From NCBI RefSeq assembly GCF_949987535.1, contig NC_080080.1:62579006-62643005 (forward strand): a DNA stretch of 64,000 nucleotides, in the 5' to 3' direction. The notes under the pieces were generated by a model that worked only from the letters and a program-made list of their open reading frames with translations, had not been told where the DNA came from and made no database searches. Of the stretch, positions 1 through 13,200 are shown piece after piece. The translations under genes were made by a program, and so were the position numbers. Position 1 is the stretch's first letter. Every line of letters starts with the position of its first letter. This DNA is from Balaenoptera acutorostrata (lineage: Eukaryota; Chordata; Mammalia; Artiodactyla; Balaenopteridae).

Positions 1-944
1 CGGATCTCCCAGCTGTGGACCCTGTGGTAGCCTGTGAACTGGCTCCAGTCCCTCTCAGCCATGGTCCGGGAGCCCATGAAGAACATTGCCTTAGACAATC
101 ACTCATGGGTGAGAGAACTGTTGTGAAAGTCTAGGTTTCCAGCGGAGGAATTCCAACACACCACTGGAGCAAAAAAATACAAGTTTGGACACGTTGAACA
201 GAGGAAGAGGAAGGGTTTGACCTTACCTACGAAAACCCTCCCGCAAGATGGCACATCTGAGGGTCAAGAGAGATCTTCTCGGCCCGAGATTTCCTCTGCA
301 GGGGAAGGTGAGAGGATGTGAGTGAGTTCGCATGTTCCCCAGCTGTGTGAGGCATTGCAAAAGAGGCTCATTTGAGCTGCATGAGCAGGAAGAGGCTGCG
401 GGAGTGGCAGATAAGACTCTCGAGGAAATTAAAGGGGTGTGGATCCTAGTAATTCCTTTGCAGACTCCATGAAGAAGCTCAGTGATGAGCTGCTGGGAAC
501 ACCTTGCCAAGAATTCCCCCAACTGGCCCAAGGGCATCCCCAGTACTCCCTGTGTCTCACCCACGAACACCCCACCCCGTGGCTGGCTCTGTGCATGTTC
601 CTGATGGTGAAGAGAGTGAGCTTTGGCAGATGGCCAGTGAGCACTTGCAGAAAGCTGGCCCAACTTGCAGGCCAGGGAGAGACCACAAGCAAAAGCAAAA
701 GGAAGGTTGTCAACACCTGGCCTGGTGTGTTGTAGGACTGGGAGAAGGCATACAAACTTAAGAATTCTGCCACAACGGGAAGCAAGAAGCTTGGAACAGG
801 CATATCCATAGAAGATCTCAGAAAGCCTCAGAATGTGTAGCAGGACTGACAGAAGGTACTTCTCTTTTAAAAGCAGATAGTACATTATGAAGGAGGTGAC
901 TATTACTACAAAGGCAAAGACAGCTACACAAAAATTCAAGAAAC
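1..944 (+). mobile_element. Ancient L1 5' untranslated region (window-truncated)
   Basis: This stretch reads like the 5'UTR of an old mammalian L1 (L1M group). It has the G/C-richer leader with phrases such as 'cacccacgaacaccccaccc', 'gagctttggcagatggccag' and 'aggactgggagaaggcatac' that precede ORF1 in those elements, and it runs directly into an ORF1 start. The left end is cut by the window edge. Short open frames on both strands here, up to about 250 codons, have no recognisable protein content and are taken as chance. Family assignment is from memory of L1M leaders; a consensus alignment would settle it. Confidence 0.7.
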
Positions 945-1215
945 ATGAAAAATCAAGGAAATGCGACACCATCAAAGGATCACAAAAATCTTCCAGGAAC
1001 TGACTCCAAAGACATGGAGATCTGTGATTTGCCTGATAAATAATTCAAAACAGCTGTTTAAAGGACGCTCAATGAGTTATGAGAAAAAAAAGAAAGACAA
1101 TTCAATTAAATTAGAATAGCAATACATGAACAAAATGAGAAGTTAGACAAAGAGGTAGAAATCATAAAAAAAGAATCAAACAGAAATTCTGGAGATGAAT
1201 TATACAATGAGTGAA
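945..1215 (+). pseudogene. L1 ORF1 N-terminal remnant
   Basis: The ATG at 945 opens a reading that begins MKNQGNATPSK and continues through a segment resembling 'TDSKDMEICDLPDK', matching the N-terminal part of ORF1 in old L1 elements. ORF1p is the RNA-binding coiled-coil chaperone of the L1 particle. In-frame stops appear soon after, at about codon 33 and again later, and the sequence jumps at about 1215 from ORF1 into ORF2. The coiled-coil remainder, the RRM and the C-terminal domain are therefore absent, probably through an internal deletion. It is not functional. Confidence 0.75.
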
Positions 1216-1785
1216 ATGATTATGCAATACAGAGCATCCCTGGGGTGCAAGGATGGTTCACCATCCACAAATCAATCAATGTGATATACCACATTAATAG
1301 AATAAAATAGATTCAAATCATATAATCATCTCAATAAGCACAGAAAATGCACTTGCAAAATAGAGAATTATTTTCATGACAAAAACTCTCAACAAACAGA
1401 GGAAATGAACCTCAACATAATAAGGCCATATATGACAAGCTCACAGCTAACCACATACTCAGTGGTGAAAGGTTGAAAGCTTTTTGTCTAAGATTAGGAA
1501 CAAGACAAGGGGGCCTACTTTCCCCATTCTTATTCAACATAACACAGGAAGTCCTAGCCAGAGCAATTAGGAAAGAAAAAGAAATAAAAGACATCCAAAT
1601 CCTAAAGAAAGAAGAAAAATTCTCTGTTTGCTGATGATATGATCTTATATATAGAAAATCATAAAGACTCCACAGAAAAGAAGAAAAAACATCTGTTAAA
1701 ACTAATCAATGAATTCAGTAAAGTTGTAGGATACAAAATCAACATACAAAAATTAGTTGAATTCCTATACACTAACAACAAAATA
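1216..1785 (+). pseudogene. L1 ORF2 reverse-transcriptase remnant
   Basis: This is a fragment of the L1 ORF2 reverse-transcriptase domain. It starts in the finger/palm region with a reading like '[20 protein letters not shown]'. It continues through a stretch resembling '[14 protein letters not shown]' near 1500-1540 and reaches the catalytic motif F-A-D-D followed by MILYIE near 1627-1660. It stops where the Tigger-like element begins. Several frameshifts and stops separate the motifs. The upstream endonuclease and the downstream C-terminal region are missing. It belongs to the same insertion as the preceding 5'UTR/ORF1 and the 3' end after the Tigger element. Confidence 0.8.
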
Positions 1786-2275
1786 CAGATCTTCCTTGAC
1801 GTGTGATGAGGTTACATTTTGATAAACCATCATAAGTTGAAAATATCAGGAGTTGAAAGTGCATTTAATATGCCTAACCTACCAAACATCATGCTTAGCC
1901 TAGCCCACCTTAAACATGCTCAGAATGCATTAGCCTAAGTTGGGCAAAATCATCTAACATAAAGCCTATTTTGTAAAAAGATGTTAAATATCTCATGTAA
2001 CTTATTGAATACTGTACTGAAAATGAGAAAAAAAAAAGGCTGGTATGGGTACAGAATGGCTGTACGTGTATCAGGTGTTTACCTCCCATGTCTGGATGGG
2101 AATTGTGGCTTGCTGTTGCTGCCCAGCATCACAAGAGAATACTATACCACACATTGCTAGCCTGAGAAAAGATCAAAATTCAAATCTGAAGAATGGTTTC
2201 TACTGAACGCATATTGCTTTCACGCCATTATAAAGTTGAAAAATTATAACTCTAACAATTATAAGTCTCTACCTG
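1786..2275. mobile_element. Tigger-like (pogo) non-autonomous DNA transposon, inside L1
   Basis: About 490 bp interrupt the L1 and look like a short internally deleted Tigger-family element. The left end 'cagatcttccttgac' and the right end (complement 'caggtagagacttataa') are degraded inverted termini. The inner sequence contains 'cctaacctaccaaacatcat' and 'attgaatactgtactgaaaa', which I recognise from Tigger/MER consensus sequences. TA flanks the left end, as expected for TA-targeting mariner/Tc1/pogo elements. No transposase frame is present, so it moved only in trans. The exact subfamily is not resolved. Confidence 0.65.
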
Positions 2276-2476
2276 AAAAGAAAGTTCCTAAGAAAGTAAA
2301 TCTTAAATGTTCTCACCACACAAAAGAAAAAATGGTAATTATATGAGGTGATGGAAGTATTAACTATCCCTACTTGGGGACCATTTCACAATATTTAAGT
2401 GTATCAAATCATCACAATTTACACCTTAAACTTACACAATGTTATATGTCAATTATATCTCAAGAAAGCTAGAAAG
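2276..2476 (+). mobile_element. 3' end of the old L1 (after the Tigger insertion)
   Basis: The sequence contains 'gttctcaccacacaaaagaa', 'gaggtgatggaagtattaac', 'caccttaaacttacacaatg' and 'tgtcaattatatctcaagaa'. This is the characteristic 3'UTR of L1MA-type elements, in the orientation that continues the L1 of 1-1785. It ends in a GATA-rich tail rather than a plain poly(A). Confidence 0.75.
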
Positions 2477-2512
2477 ATAGACAGACAGATAGATAGACAG
2501 ATAGGTAGATAA
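2472..2512. repeat. Imperfect GATA/GACA microsatellite
   Basis: A run of roughly ten GATA/GACA units sits directly at the L1 3' end. It probably grew from the A-rich tail of that element. Confidence 0.85.
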
Positions 2513-2836
2513 AATGATTCTTTGACTTCTACTGGTCCTTTACCAGACACTTCTTGCCGTATATTCCAACAGTGGCAATATCTGCAGCTGGGATCCCAGT
2601 TGCTTTTGTTTGGGTGAACATATAAGAGGCAACACCCAAACTTTGGAAATAGGAAAATTCAAACATATGCATCAGATACATACTACCTAGTAATGAATTG
2701 ATCGCTGGTATTTAAGATATTGACATGTAAAGGCATGGTGCTATGATATGATTATTATAGAAAGTAGGAATTTTTGCAAAATAAACATGCTGCGGCAACA
2801 TTTATTTTTGGCACTTCTTTATGATTTTCTTTCTTT

Positions 2837-3130
2837 TTTTAATAAATTTATTTATTTATTTATTTTTGGCTGTGTTGGGTCTTCGTTTCTGTGCGCGGGC
2901 TTTCTCTAGTTGCGGCGAGCGGGGAGGCTACGTTTCATCGCGGTGCGCGGGCTTCTCATTGTCATGGCTTCTCTTATTGCGGAGCAAAGGTTCTAGACGC
3001 TCAGGCTCAGAAGTTGTGCCTCACGGCCTTAGTTGCTCCGCGGTATGTGGGATCTTCCCAGACCAGGGCACGAACCCATGTCTCCTGCATTGGCAGGCAG
3101 ACTCTTAACCACTGTGCCACCAGGGAAGCC
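2837..3130 (-). mobile_element. CHR-type tRNA-derived SINE
   Basis: On the minus strand this reads 'ggcttccctggtggcacagt', then the B-box-like 'ggttcgtgccctggtctggg', then the SINE body. It ends in a tail seen on the plus strand as (ATTT)n at 2842-2866. It is a full-length copy, rich in CpG-derived sites, with moderate divergence. The flanks share a low-complexity 'tttctttcttt' at 2826-2836 and 3134-3144, which may be the target-site duplication. Plus-strand open frames of 95 and 138 codons across it are translations of the SINE, not genes. Confidence 0.92.
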
Positions 3131-3144
3131 CTCTTTCTTTCTTT

Positions 3145-5034
3145 AGCATTCTGGTTTTTCACCTCTTCTCCAAAGGCTTGGAACTCACAAAACTCCTGGG
3201 GAACTTCTGAATCTAGTCTGCCTCTATCACTACAACTCCAGGGGCATCTCATATGCAGAACCTATTCTACTTTTCCGTTTCAATGCTTGTTTCTATTCTT
3301 ACTATAATGGGAATCCTAGTCTCTTCTAAAACTAGGTGCAGTTTAATGGCTTAATTAATGATTGTCGAATGAATGAATGAAAGGCTACAGTGTAACGTCA
3401 GAACTTATGTTATTCATCTCAGATAAAGAGATCTGTTTGCATTTTAATAGAGGTTTGCAAAGAATGGAGTATGTGATACCTGGGAAACTCAGGGGCCCAA
3501 GTGTTGGCTGCAGGAGGTTTCTTTGAATGTGATATTTATGAAAATCTTCCTCTACATTATTCATAATGCTAGTCCTCAGACTAATCATTGAAGCCCACAT
3601 GTCAATTATTTGTGCTATGAACAAAAATCCAGATGATCCAAGAGGCTCAGAAAGAAAGGGAATAGAGAAAGAATGGGAGAGCCCTTCTCTTCATACCCTT
3701 TCTCCCCATTCCCTGATGTACATATTTGCCAGTACCTGTGAATAAGCTGTTTGCCAAAAGTTCCATTTGGAGCTAGTAAGCAGGAAACTGTATGATTCCA
3801 AGAATGGAGGACAAGACATAAGGTGACCTAAACTTATCTTTATCTGATGCTAGAGGGCATTGGCGAACAATGATGTTAAGTGACCTTTCAACCTTGGAGA
3901 CTGAAATCTCCAGGACAGAGGACTTGCTGACTCCCGAGGAAACAAATCTGTGGAGTAAAAAGACCTGCTCTATGAGTAAGCTCACTGCTTAGTAGGAGAA
4001 CTAGAGAAGAAAGTAGATAATGATAATACTTAGAAAAAAAAGGAAGAGAGGACTAAACAAATTCTTAACAATCACCTGCTTGTCTAAGGGTCTAAGTAAA
4101 ATTAAAATGTAAATATCTGTATTTTCAAAATAAAGCAACTCAAATGTAATCAAGGGCATATTTTTTTAAATCAATATTTTTATTTAAATACTAAATAAAA
4201 ATAATTCACAGGATAACTTTAACAGGTTCTCCTAATTTATTTTAAAATAAATGGATGTAGAAATATTCAATAAATCCACCATTTCGAGACTTTTTATTCT
4301 GAGAAGCAATAATAAACTAGACATTTCAAAGGTTACTCTGTATACTATGGATTACCCAATAAATAATTGTTGACTTATTATGACTTATCAGACATAACTC
4401 TGATTATGACTAGATGGTTAACAATAAAAATTTTTAAAGATTTGATTATGTAAAATAATAGTAATAATAATATCATTTCTTTTTCCTCCTTTAAAAAATC
4501 TGTGAATTACTATCATAAATAGCTTTTGTTTTTCAAAACTATTGAAGCACAATAAGTGTTCTTTTACTTACTTTCTAACAAATTTTGATAATGCACATAT
4601 ATGAGTAAATGAAACAAATGTGTAGCTTGCATAAAATAAAGGAAAACACCAAATGTCCAACTTTTACAAGATGGACAATAGTACTTAAAGTAGTACAAAA
4701 GAATAAACAAAATCCACACTACGTAATATGTGTAAGTAACTCGTAATCTACTTCATTTTGTATCAATATCTATGGTACCTTAATTAATTATATACTTATT
4801 TTTATATTGAGGATTTAATTTATCTCAAAGGACATTTTCTTAAAATTATTATATCTTGAATTCAAAGTATCCCTTCTGGTATAAATAAGTGCTGGTTCCT
4901 AACATAGATAAAGCTAGCTTTTGTATTCATCAACCTGATATTCATTTAGAAATATCAGAGAAGCAACTTGAAATGTGCAAAAAAAAACCTTTTTTCACTG
5001 TAATAAATAATAGCCACAAAAAGAAAATTAGCTA
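3145..5034. other. AT-rich tract without recognised genes
   Basis: No coding motif, RNA gene or clear repeat family is seen. The tract is strongly A/T-rich, with many short poly(A) and poly(T) runs at 4140-4860. Confidence 0.5.
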
Positions 5035-5260
5035 CTATTTTTTGAGCCTTTATCTGCACTATGCCCAACATCTTATGTGCATTATTTTATATAATTCTTG
5101 CAAGAGCACTATGAGAAACACATGTTAATGGTCAATGTTATAAATAATGTAATTGATTTGTGGGAAGATTAGAGGTATCACGGGGAACTATGTGCAGCTA
5201 ATTCCAAATTTAGTGTGTCTAACTCCTGCGTTTTGGCCCACTGTGCAAGACTACCTCCCT
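5035..5260 (-). mobile_element. MIR-like ancient SINE
   Basis: The stretch 'gcattattttatataattct' followed by 'gcactatgagaaacacatg' and a later 'ctaactcctgcg...ccactgtgc' follows the order of an antisense MIR (tail, core, tRNA-like head). Strong decay is expected for this family. Confidence 0.5.
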
Positions 5261-8200
5261 ATTTGAATAGCTCTTCTTTCACCTGTGTCTTAAAACTCCT
5301 ACCACCTTTCCATAGACACCCAGTATTAGACAGGCAATGCATAAGACTTAACCTAATATGTTTGTTTTACAGTATAAAATAAAGTTTGTACAACCACATA
5401 AGGAAAACTTTCTTCATATTATTCTTCCTTACATCCCTGTTTTTTTCTTCTCCAATGCACAGCATAGCACTTTCCTTTAGTAAGGAGAGACAGCATTTAT
5501 GCTGTGTGCAAGTAGGATGCTTTTTGATTTTCTTCCTCATAAGGAAGGAATATCATAAAATATGTTGAGCTGATAGGTCTGAATAAATGGCCTATTCTAT
5601 AACTGAAATACAGCTTATTTTTATAGGTAGGGTTACCTTCAAATTTAAGAGAGGTAAAAATGTATGTTGAGGGTATGGGAATAAGAGTAGAAAGAAAAAT
5701 GGAAAAAGGCTTCCTCTAACTTGCCTCTCCCTGTTTGCACCTGTATTTATTAATTTTCAATAATTATCATTATAAGTGCTTTGGTGACAACAGTAGCAAC
5801 CTGTCTCACTGAAATCTTTGGAATTCGGGACAGAAAGCTTCAATTTATTAAACTAAGCATTTCTGCATTTCCCATTATGGGTGCTAACTCTCTAACAGTG
5901 GTGTAGCCTCACCAACTATGCACATTAAAAAAACATATATCAAAGTATAACACTCCATGCCATGTAGGAAATGTCATTAGTGCTGGAGACTTTTTTCCAA
6001 AATATATATTGCAGTTTTGTTTTCAAAAGGATTTTGTGTGGTGATTTTTTCATTTTCTCTGCATGAATAGCAATTTCTTGTAGAATGAGAGAGTAATATT
6101 TCAATAGTTTTGATGATTCTATATAAACTGACCCAAGTGGAATATGAATATATATAAACATATATATAAATATATATACACACACACACATATATATATA
6201 TGAAAGGTTAGGCATTATGTGAAATAAAACCCAATCGTGAGTGATCTGGTTTATAATATCAAATATTCTATGACTTAGAATGATTTTCAACCCAGCTTGC
6301 AGGGCACAGTAAATTGAGGGGAGTTAGAGTGATGCTTTAAAAAAAAAGTCTTCTAATTCTTTCTTTCAGGAGGGGACATGACATTTTGGTAAATTAGAAA
6401 GTAGAGGGTGATGGTGACTTTCAGAAGATGTAAAACTCTTCACTTGGTACTAATGTACATAAAGCAGTTAGTTACTTGTCATGATGGGTGTTCCCTAAGG
6501 CAGTGCACTTTCTCCATTAGTATTTATATCTACATGCCATTACACATTGGGTAGCACTAAATAGATGAGATACGATCAGAGAATTACTCAAGTCATGTGC
6601 CATGAAGGAAAGAGATATTAGCAAACATTATTAGCATACAGGTGGAGCTGGATCACTTAGTTTCCAGTGAGATATTTATTTTTAAATGCTTGCTGAGAGT
6701 GCAACATTTAAAACTGATTAATTAACCCTTAGAGAAGAAGTTATTTCTTTATTGATTGGTAAATATTTTTGGCAAGGGAACATGACCATGACAGTTTTGT
6801 TAGAGGTCATCTCTCCCTACCCTTTGCTGAATATCCTGCCTTCCTCAGCTGGAAAATTCAAAGGTCTCTTCTATTTGGAAAATATTACTAATATATTAAG
6901 AGAAACTTAATTAAAGGATCTTAAATATAAAGCCAATCATATCCTGTCACATCTTAGGCTTAGGGTATATATCTGAAATGAAAGCAATATTATGTTATTT
7001 GCCCCTAAATATATTTTTCCTCTTCCTCTACCTCTCCCCCCATCTCTCTCTCTGTCTCCACCCTAAGATCTTGAATATTCATATCTCTTAAAAGATAATC
7101 TAGTTTCAACTTGGCTCTTTTCAAATATATGTTCTATTTAAAAAGCTATTAACTTTTGATTCATCAGCTTTTACAGTGAAATTATTAAAGCATAATCTGC
7201 CTCATTCACCACAGTTGCAGAAAATATTTATGAGTGTCTCATATATTCAAAGTATAAAAAGTTATCAGAGTCTGCCCTTTCAGCTAGTTCCCATAGGGTT
7301 CAAACTTTGTTTAGCATGTGCCACACTATATGCTGTTTACATCTATGTAGGTCTCTCTCTCATAATTATTCACAATGCATTTTCAGGCCAAGTAGATTAA
7401 ACCTGTGTATATAACACTGAAACACTGAAATGCTGAAGCTTTTAATCAGAGTTATTACTGATATTTATTTCAAAAATTTGAAAATAATCTTAGTCCTCAT
7501 TCATCTAAAAATCAGGGCTCTTTTCCAAATAAGTTACTATGTTCCATTATGGGGAAAGAGCTGAAAGAACTGGTCAATAGTCTTAGAAATATTAGACTTA
7601 TCTACACAAATATATTTTTAAAATATAAAAATAAAATATTTTTATATTAATATTGATTGGCAATATTGCTACTTAAGTAAGTTCATTATTTCATTGCATA
7701 CTTGGAAATTCCAAATATTATGCATAGAATGTAACAAGTGTAAAGTAATTAATTTGAAGTTTTTAGACATACAGAAGTTCTAAATTTTAAGGAATTCACC
7801 ATATCACCATTCACCTACTATAATTTTTGGGTCTGTACATATCTACCTGATGTTTGGTAATCAAAAATTCTCCATGTCTTAAAACATACAACATTTCTCT
7901 AAATCATGTGTTCTGAGCCTTGGAAATTAGCTATCATGGCAGCTAAATAAGAATCACTTCTACCTATTATATTACTATGGCCACTTGGACGGTAAGACAT
8001 GGATTTAAAAAAATTTGGATTATGAAATATAACTCAAAATAGGAGAGAAAGATGTCGCTGCATATCCATTGGTGTATAAACTCCTCTTCTGTGCCTGGAT
8101 CCCTGTGCAATATTATATAGAGTTGAGGCATTCAGTACACAGAGAAAACACACAATGTCATTGAAAGATCTTTTCTATTGCGAATCTTGGGCAGGGAGAA

Positions 8201-9909
8201 TTTAGCCTTGAATATGTACTCAAGGCAAAATCTATAGAGAATAAAAAAGACTGAATAGTCTGAAAATATTTCTAGATCAACATTCCTCAAAATAACTCAG
8301 AGACAAAAATTCATGCTAGAGAGATTTAAAATACTGCAAATGATGAGCCACTCAGGATAGAATCTAAGGGGGGCCAGCCTTCCTTCCAACTATAAAATCC
8401 TACACACTCTTGTTTTATTGCTGTTTTCTAAATAATAGTTATACTAATGTGCTTCTAAACACTATACCAACCTTAGGAAAAATCTTATAAATTAGCTCAT
8501 GTAACTGACTTGATTGAATAGTGAATCACTACCATCTGCAATATATTGTTGTTGATTTTTTTTTCTAAGTAATTCAGTCATTGCAACCATAATATTGAAT
8601 ATAGCTATCAATTTCTCGGTCAAATATGAAAATCCAAAGCCATCTTCTTTCTAAATATTAAGACGATAAGCAAGTCATTTTCCAAGTAAACATAAAACAA
8701 CCGATCCCAACCTTTGTGAAAAGCCGCCAACTCTTTCTTTCATCTATGGCATCACACTAGAATAAGAGTAAATACTAATATCTTTAAAATATTTCATTTA
8801 AAATAAAAATCAAGCCTCACTGCAGGGTTATAAAAATAAAATCATCTGAGTCATGTTTTAGGTTTTTACCTGGTTTTGTTACAATGGAGGAGAGAAATGA
8901 GTTGGGAAATTAACAAACATTCCACTTAACAGATGCTTACGGAGCAATTACTGGGTGAGAAATGCACCATTAAGACAGGACTGACCACATAATTTGTGCG
9001 GCTCAGTGCAAAAAGAAAATTTAGGAACGCTTGTTCAAAATTTAATAATTTCAAGATGGAGACAGCAGAGCATTAAACCAAGCATGGGGCACTTCTAAAA
9101 GTGTGGCCCTGAGTAACTGCACAGGTCATGTGCCCAAGAAACTGGCCTTGCTGCCAGACAGTATGAAACACTAGGATGAATATGACTTTTCTACCCTGAG
9201 GAGAAATGGGCAAAGCCCTAAGGAGGTGTACTGTGCTCACCTGGAAGCTAAAGTGAATGATGGCTTTTAACTTGGGGAATCAGGAAATGTTTGCAAAAGA
9301 ATTAGAACAGGATCTGGAAAGATGTGTTGAGTTTATCATGATGAAAATGGGGAAATGAAACTATTTTAGACAAGAGCATATAACTGAGTTTAAACTTTGG
9401 GAAAGAAAAGGACAAGGTGTGCTGGATATAGTGCGTAGATTGAGTTCTTGTAGACAGGAGAGATGAAGTTAAAATTATAGGTGGGGATCAAAACAAAGAA
9501 TTACATGAATGCTAGTGTAGTGAGTTTGAATTCCACCTTGTAAGCAAATGGAAGACTTTGAGTAACATGATCGCAAGCAGGCTGCAGGGTGACATGGGAG
9601 TAGACAATGAGGAGAGATACTAGAGTCCAATGTCTGATTACTAAGTCAGTTATACTAGTTATCAGAGCTTGGATTAGAGAGACAGCAACAGAAGTAGAAA
9701 ACACGGAATGGTCATGAAAAGCACTGCAAATGAAATATTGGTATACATGGGAGGCAGTGGAGAAGGATAATTTAAATGACCATGACTTTCAATCAACTCA
9801 GCAAAAAAGAAGAAAAAGCAAGGTTTTTGGACATTTCAGAAGTCATTCCCTGAAAAAAGTAAATGATGAGTCTATTAATAGACTTCGAAGTAGGAAATGT
9901 GCAGTGCAA
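5261..9909. other. Unique-looking AT-rich tract
   Basis: No gene is recognised. A TA/CA microsatellite lies at 6147-6201. At about 8960-9170 there is a passage ('gctcagtgcaaaaagaaaat', 'gcagagcattaaaccaagca') that I recognise only as an old mammalian interspersed repeat of unresolved family. At about 9290-9720 a second passage ('agtaacatgatcgcaagcag', 'gagacagcaacagaagtaga') also has the look of an ancient repeat. All open frames here are short and lack protein character. Confidence 0.45.
6147..6201. repeat. TA/CA microsatellite
   Basis: The block alternates TATATA, a CACACACACA core (6179-6190) and TATATATATA. It is a compound dinucleotide repeat, probably length-variable. Confidence 0.9.
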
Positions 9910-10222
9910 TAAGAATAGAGACGCAGACATAGAGAACAGACATGTGGACACAGGTGGGGAAGGGCAGGGTGGGATGAATTGGGAGATTAGGATTGACATA
10001 TATACACTACCATGTGTAAGATAGATAGCTAGTGGGAACCTGCTGTATAGCACAGGGAGCTCAGCTTGGTGCTCTGTGATGACCTAGATAGGTGGAATGG
10101 GGTTGGGGGGTGGGAGGGAGGTCCAAGAGGGAGAGGATATATGTATACATATAGCTGATTTACTTCATTGTACAGTAGAAACTAATAATGTTGTAAAGCA
10201 ACTATACCCCAATAAAAAAAAA
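9910..10222 (+). mobile_element. L1 3' end fragment
   Basis: It begins 'aagaatagagacgcagacat' and continues through 'gatagatagctagtgggaac', 'tagcacagggagctcagctt' and 'aaagcaactataccccaata', ending in an A-run. This is the 3'UTR of the same L1 lineage as the full-length copy at 30-37 kb, but 5'-truncated to about 310 bp and more diverged. Confidence 0.88.
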
Positions 10223-13200
10223 TCGTCATTTTAAGCCACTAAAAAAAAAAAGAAGGGATTATTTGACTACTTCCATCTATAAGTAGGTAACACTTAAGAA
10301 AATACATTTTTAGGTTACTGTTTCTGTAGCAGGACATTCAAGGATCATGTATGTGTATCATATTGTCTGGGTTGAACATATTCTCAGCAAATTTAACAAT
10401 GTCTGATTCTGTGTTAAGAGGTATATGAAAACAACAGTAATCCAGTCATCTTGCTTTGAATTCCTGAACTCCTTCAAACTAACAAACATGTATAGATCAC
10501 CTTCAAAGTACCAGGCACAGTAGAAAGCATGGGGCAGAGGAGGGGTGGGAAGGGACATGAACAAGAAAAGATGTCCTCGGGTGGCCCATAGTCCTACAGG
10601 GAAACAGAAGATGATAAACGTTCTGATTGCAGGTTGAGGCACCCAAAGGAAAGAGGAAATAAGTCTTTCTGAGTGGAAAGAAATCAGGTTCACAATCATG
10701 ATCCTTGTACAGAATCTTTAAAGGGGCAATTTTGCCAGTCTTGAATGTATATTTCACTGTCTGTATACATTAAAGTGTAATGGAATTTGTAACAAACTGT
10801 TTTGTTACAACTCTTCTATAGACAAATATAATGAAATCAAATACTTGAGTAATAATAAAATATTTTTCGTTTAAATATTTTATACCTTTTTGCCAATTAA
10901 AAATAGACCAAGTGGTGTCTCAAAATTAAGAATGTAGTGGACTCAGGGCTTTAAAAGCATAGTCCTTGTAGCTTTTTCTGATTTTTTTTCCATTTCATAA
11001 TCTTAAATATATCTTTTTTTTAAGCTCAAAATCTCTGTTAGATATACTTTTATAACATGCTCTAACTTTGCAAAATTGAGCCATGTGTATTTTAGGACAA
11101 ATATTGGGGGAAGCTATGTTCAATACCAATGTCTATACCATTTAAACAATGGAAGCATCAGGTAAGTAACAACATTTGGACAGCAAGTCAATATGACTAT
11201 GAAAGGTCTCCAATAATGAGCAAATTCAGACCAATACACGGTTTGAGTATTTGGCCTTCTTATTGACAAAGGTTGCTTTCAATCACACTGTATCTATTAC
11301 CATATCAATCATCACTCTAAATGAATACAATGTTATCATTGGCAAAGACATCACTTAAGCTGAGAAAGTAAAGATTCTAAACAACAAAATAATGAAAGGT
11401 AGGTTGTTAACAGCAGGAAAATGAAAAATATACCTTAAGGATCTATTCATAGGAAAGTAAAAAAATTGGGGACTGACAGGAAAATAAAAGGCTTACTTGC
11501 TCACAAAGACCTTGAAACAGAGTACACTTAATATCACACCATTACTTATTAAAGTTAATGCAGCAGGGTATTTTATTTGGTATACAAATTAGTATATGGA
11601 ATTGAACTGATAAAATGATTTACATGCAGGATTAAAATATTGGCAGCTTTATAGAGTGAAATGTCACTATTTCGTTGTACCTTCAAGTTTTACATTTCCT
11701 CCTTTGAATCCCTGTCAGTCTTCATGAACAGTGGAGAGTTTAATCAATGCTTGAGGTAGCAATAGCATACCATTGAATATTTTTCTTGCTAATAATCTAA
11801 ATGATGTTTTGTAAACATCATAAAGTAAAACTACAGACACATACATCCTAATTATCATGTTACAAATTAAATAGGGTTCCACGTTTTAAAAAATGCTGTG
11901 CATTTAAAAGAAACTTACATTTCCACTAAATAAGTTGTTTTATAGTTACCGGTTTAGCCTAAGGCATTGAGTTTACAACAAGAGATTCAAAGATCAGGAA
12001 ATTCAAAATATGTAGTTATCACAATTGAAGCCATTTTTTCTTAATTCTCTGATGCAAAGCTCTTGTAGCCTCAGACTCTGTGTGTGTGTGTATGTGTGTG
12101 TGTGTATGTGTTTTAATGTTTTTCAAAGACTTGGATTTAGTTTGCAATTTTATTCCAGTGTAAAGAAACATCCTATTAAGATTCACTTTGATTCAGTTAA
12201 GTGAAGGAAAGGGTTGTGTCTCAACATAAAGAGATTTCTATTTAGGTTAATTTGTTGTAAACCAAAACAATATTCAGGAAACAAAAGAGGGGGAAAGATG
12301 GCATAAAATGACAAAGGAAATCAAGAGCAAAATTTCAAGCAGATTCAGGGGAATGAAGGGACCATGCGGAAGAGCATGACACATTTGGCCATTAAGGAAA
12401 ATCATACAAATGAGTGTGAGAAATGGCTGGACAGTTTTATGGTGGGGGTAGGAAGAACCTGCAAAGTGTGGGAGCATAAAGGTCACAGAGAAGGGAAATG
12501 GGAGGAAAGAGGCTTATAGCAATCTACCTTTATTAGGCCAATGACTACTACTCACCTAGAAATTGCTTCTCAGGTCTATAAAATATCTGAGCTTTTAAGT
12601 AAAAAAGGAAATACTGCTGCTACTTATGAATGTTTTAAATGACCAGGATGCATGGTTTTGAGAAAATATTTTAACTGGAAAATGAAACTTCTTTTGATTT
12701 CAAAATAATTCCTGTAGATTAACTTTGGTTTTTTTTGCTGTTATAAACACATTTAAAGTCAAGTTTACAATCTCTATAAAATGAGAAAAAATAATAAAAA
12801 TTAGTAAGCAAGTTTTTTTTTCCCGAAAAAAATTTAATACATTATTTTCACATAATACAAAGCAGGTAAACATATCTTCAATAGGCAAAGGAAAATAGGA
12901 CAATTATCCAATATATATTTTATTTGCAACCTTGGTGACATGTTAAAACTAAATTTTTTTTCTCTTATAACTCATTATATTAGAAGCATATCTCTCACAA
13001 TTAACACATGTCAGTAATTTCATTCTCTTTCTTATTGGCATATATACCTCATCATACATCTTATGTTCTCCTCACATATCTAGGCCATTGCCTCCTTGAA
13101 TTGAATTATACAAGGTAGACTAGCTTTTGACATTAGGCCCTAAAATGACATTGCTATTTATACCTTCATTTTTGCTTCAAATTCTGAACATTTTACCCTC

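Noticed and set aside
223..975. 250-codon open frame on the minus strand
   Set aside because: It lies antisense to an old L1 5'UTR and ORF1 start, has no domain or composition typical of a real protein, and overlaps open frames on the other strand. Lack of stops is explained by the G/C-richer leader.
2821..3307. Open frames of 95 and 138 codons on the plus strand
   Set aside because: They are antisense translations of a CHR SINE and recur in the same form at 38.1 kb and 45.5 kb.
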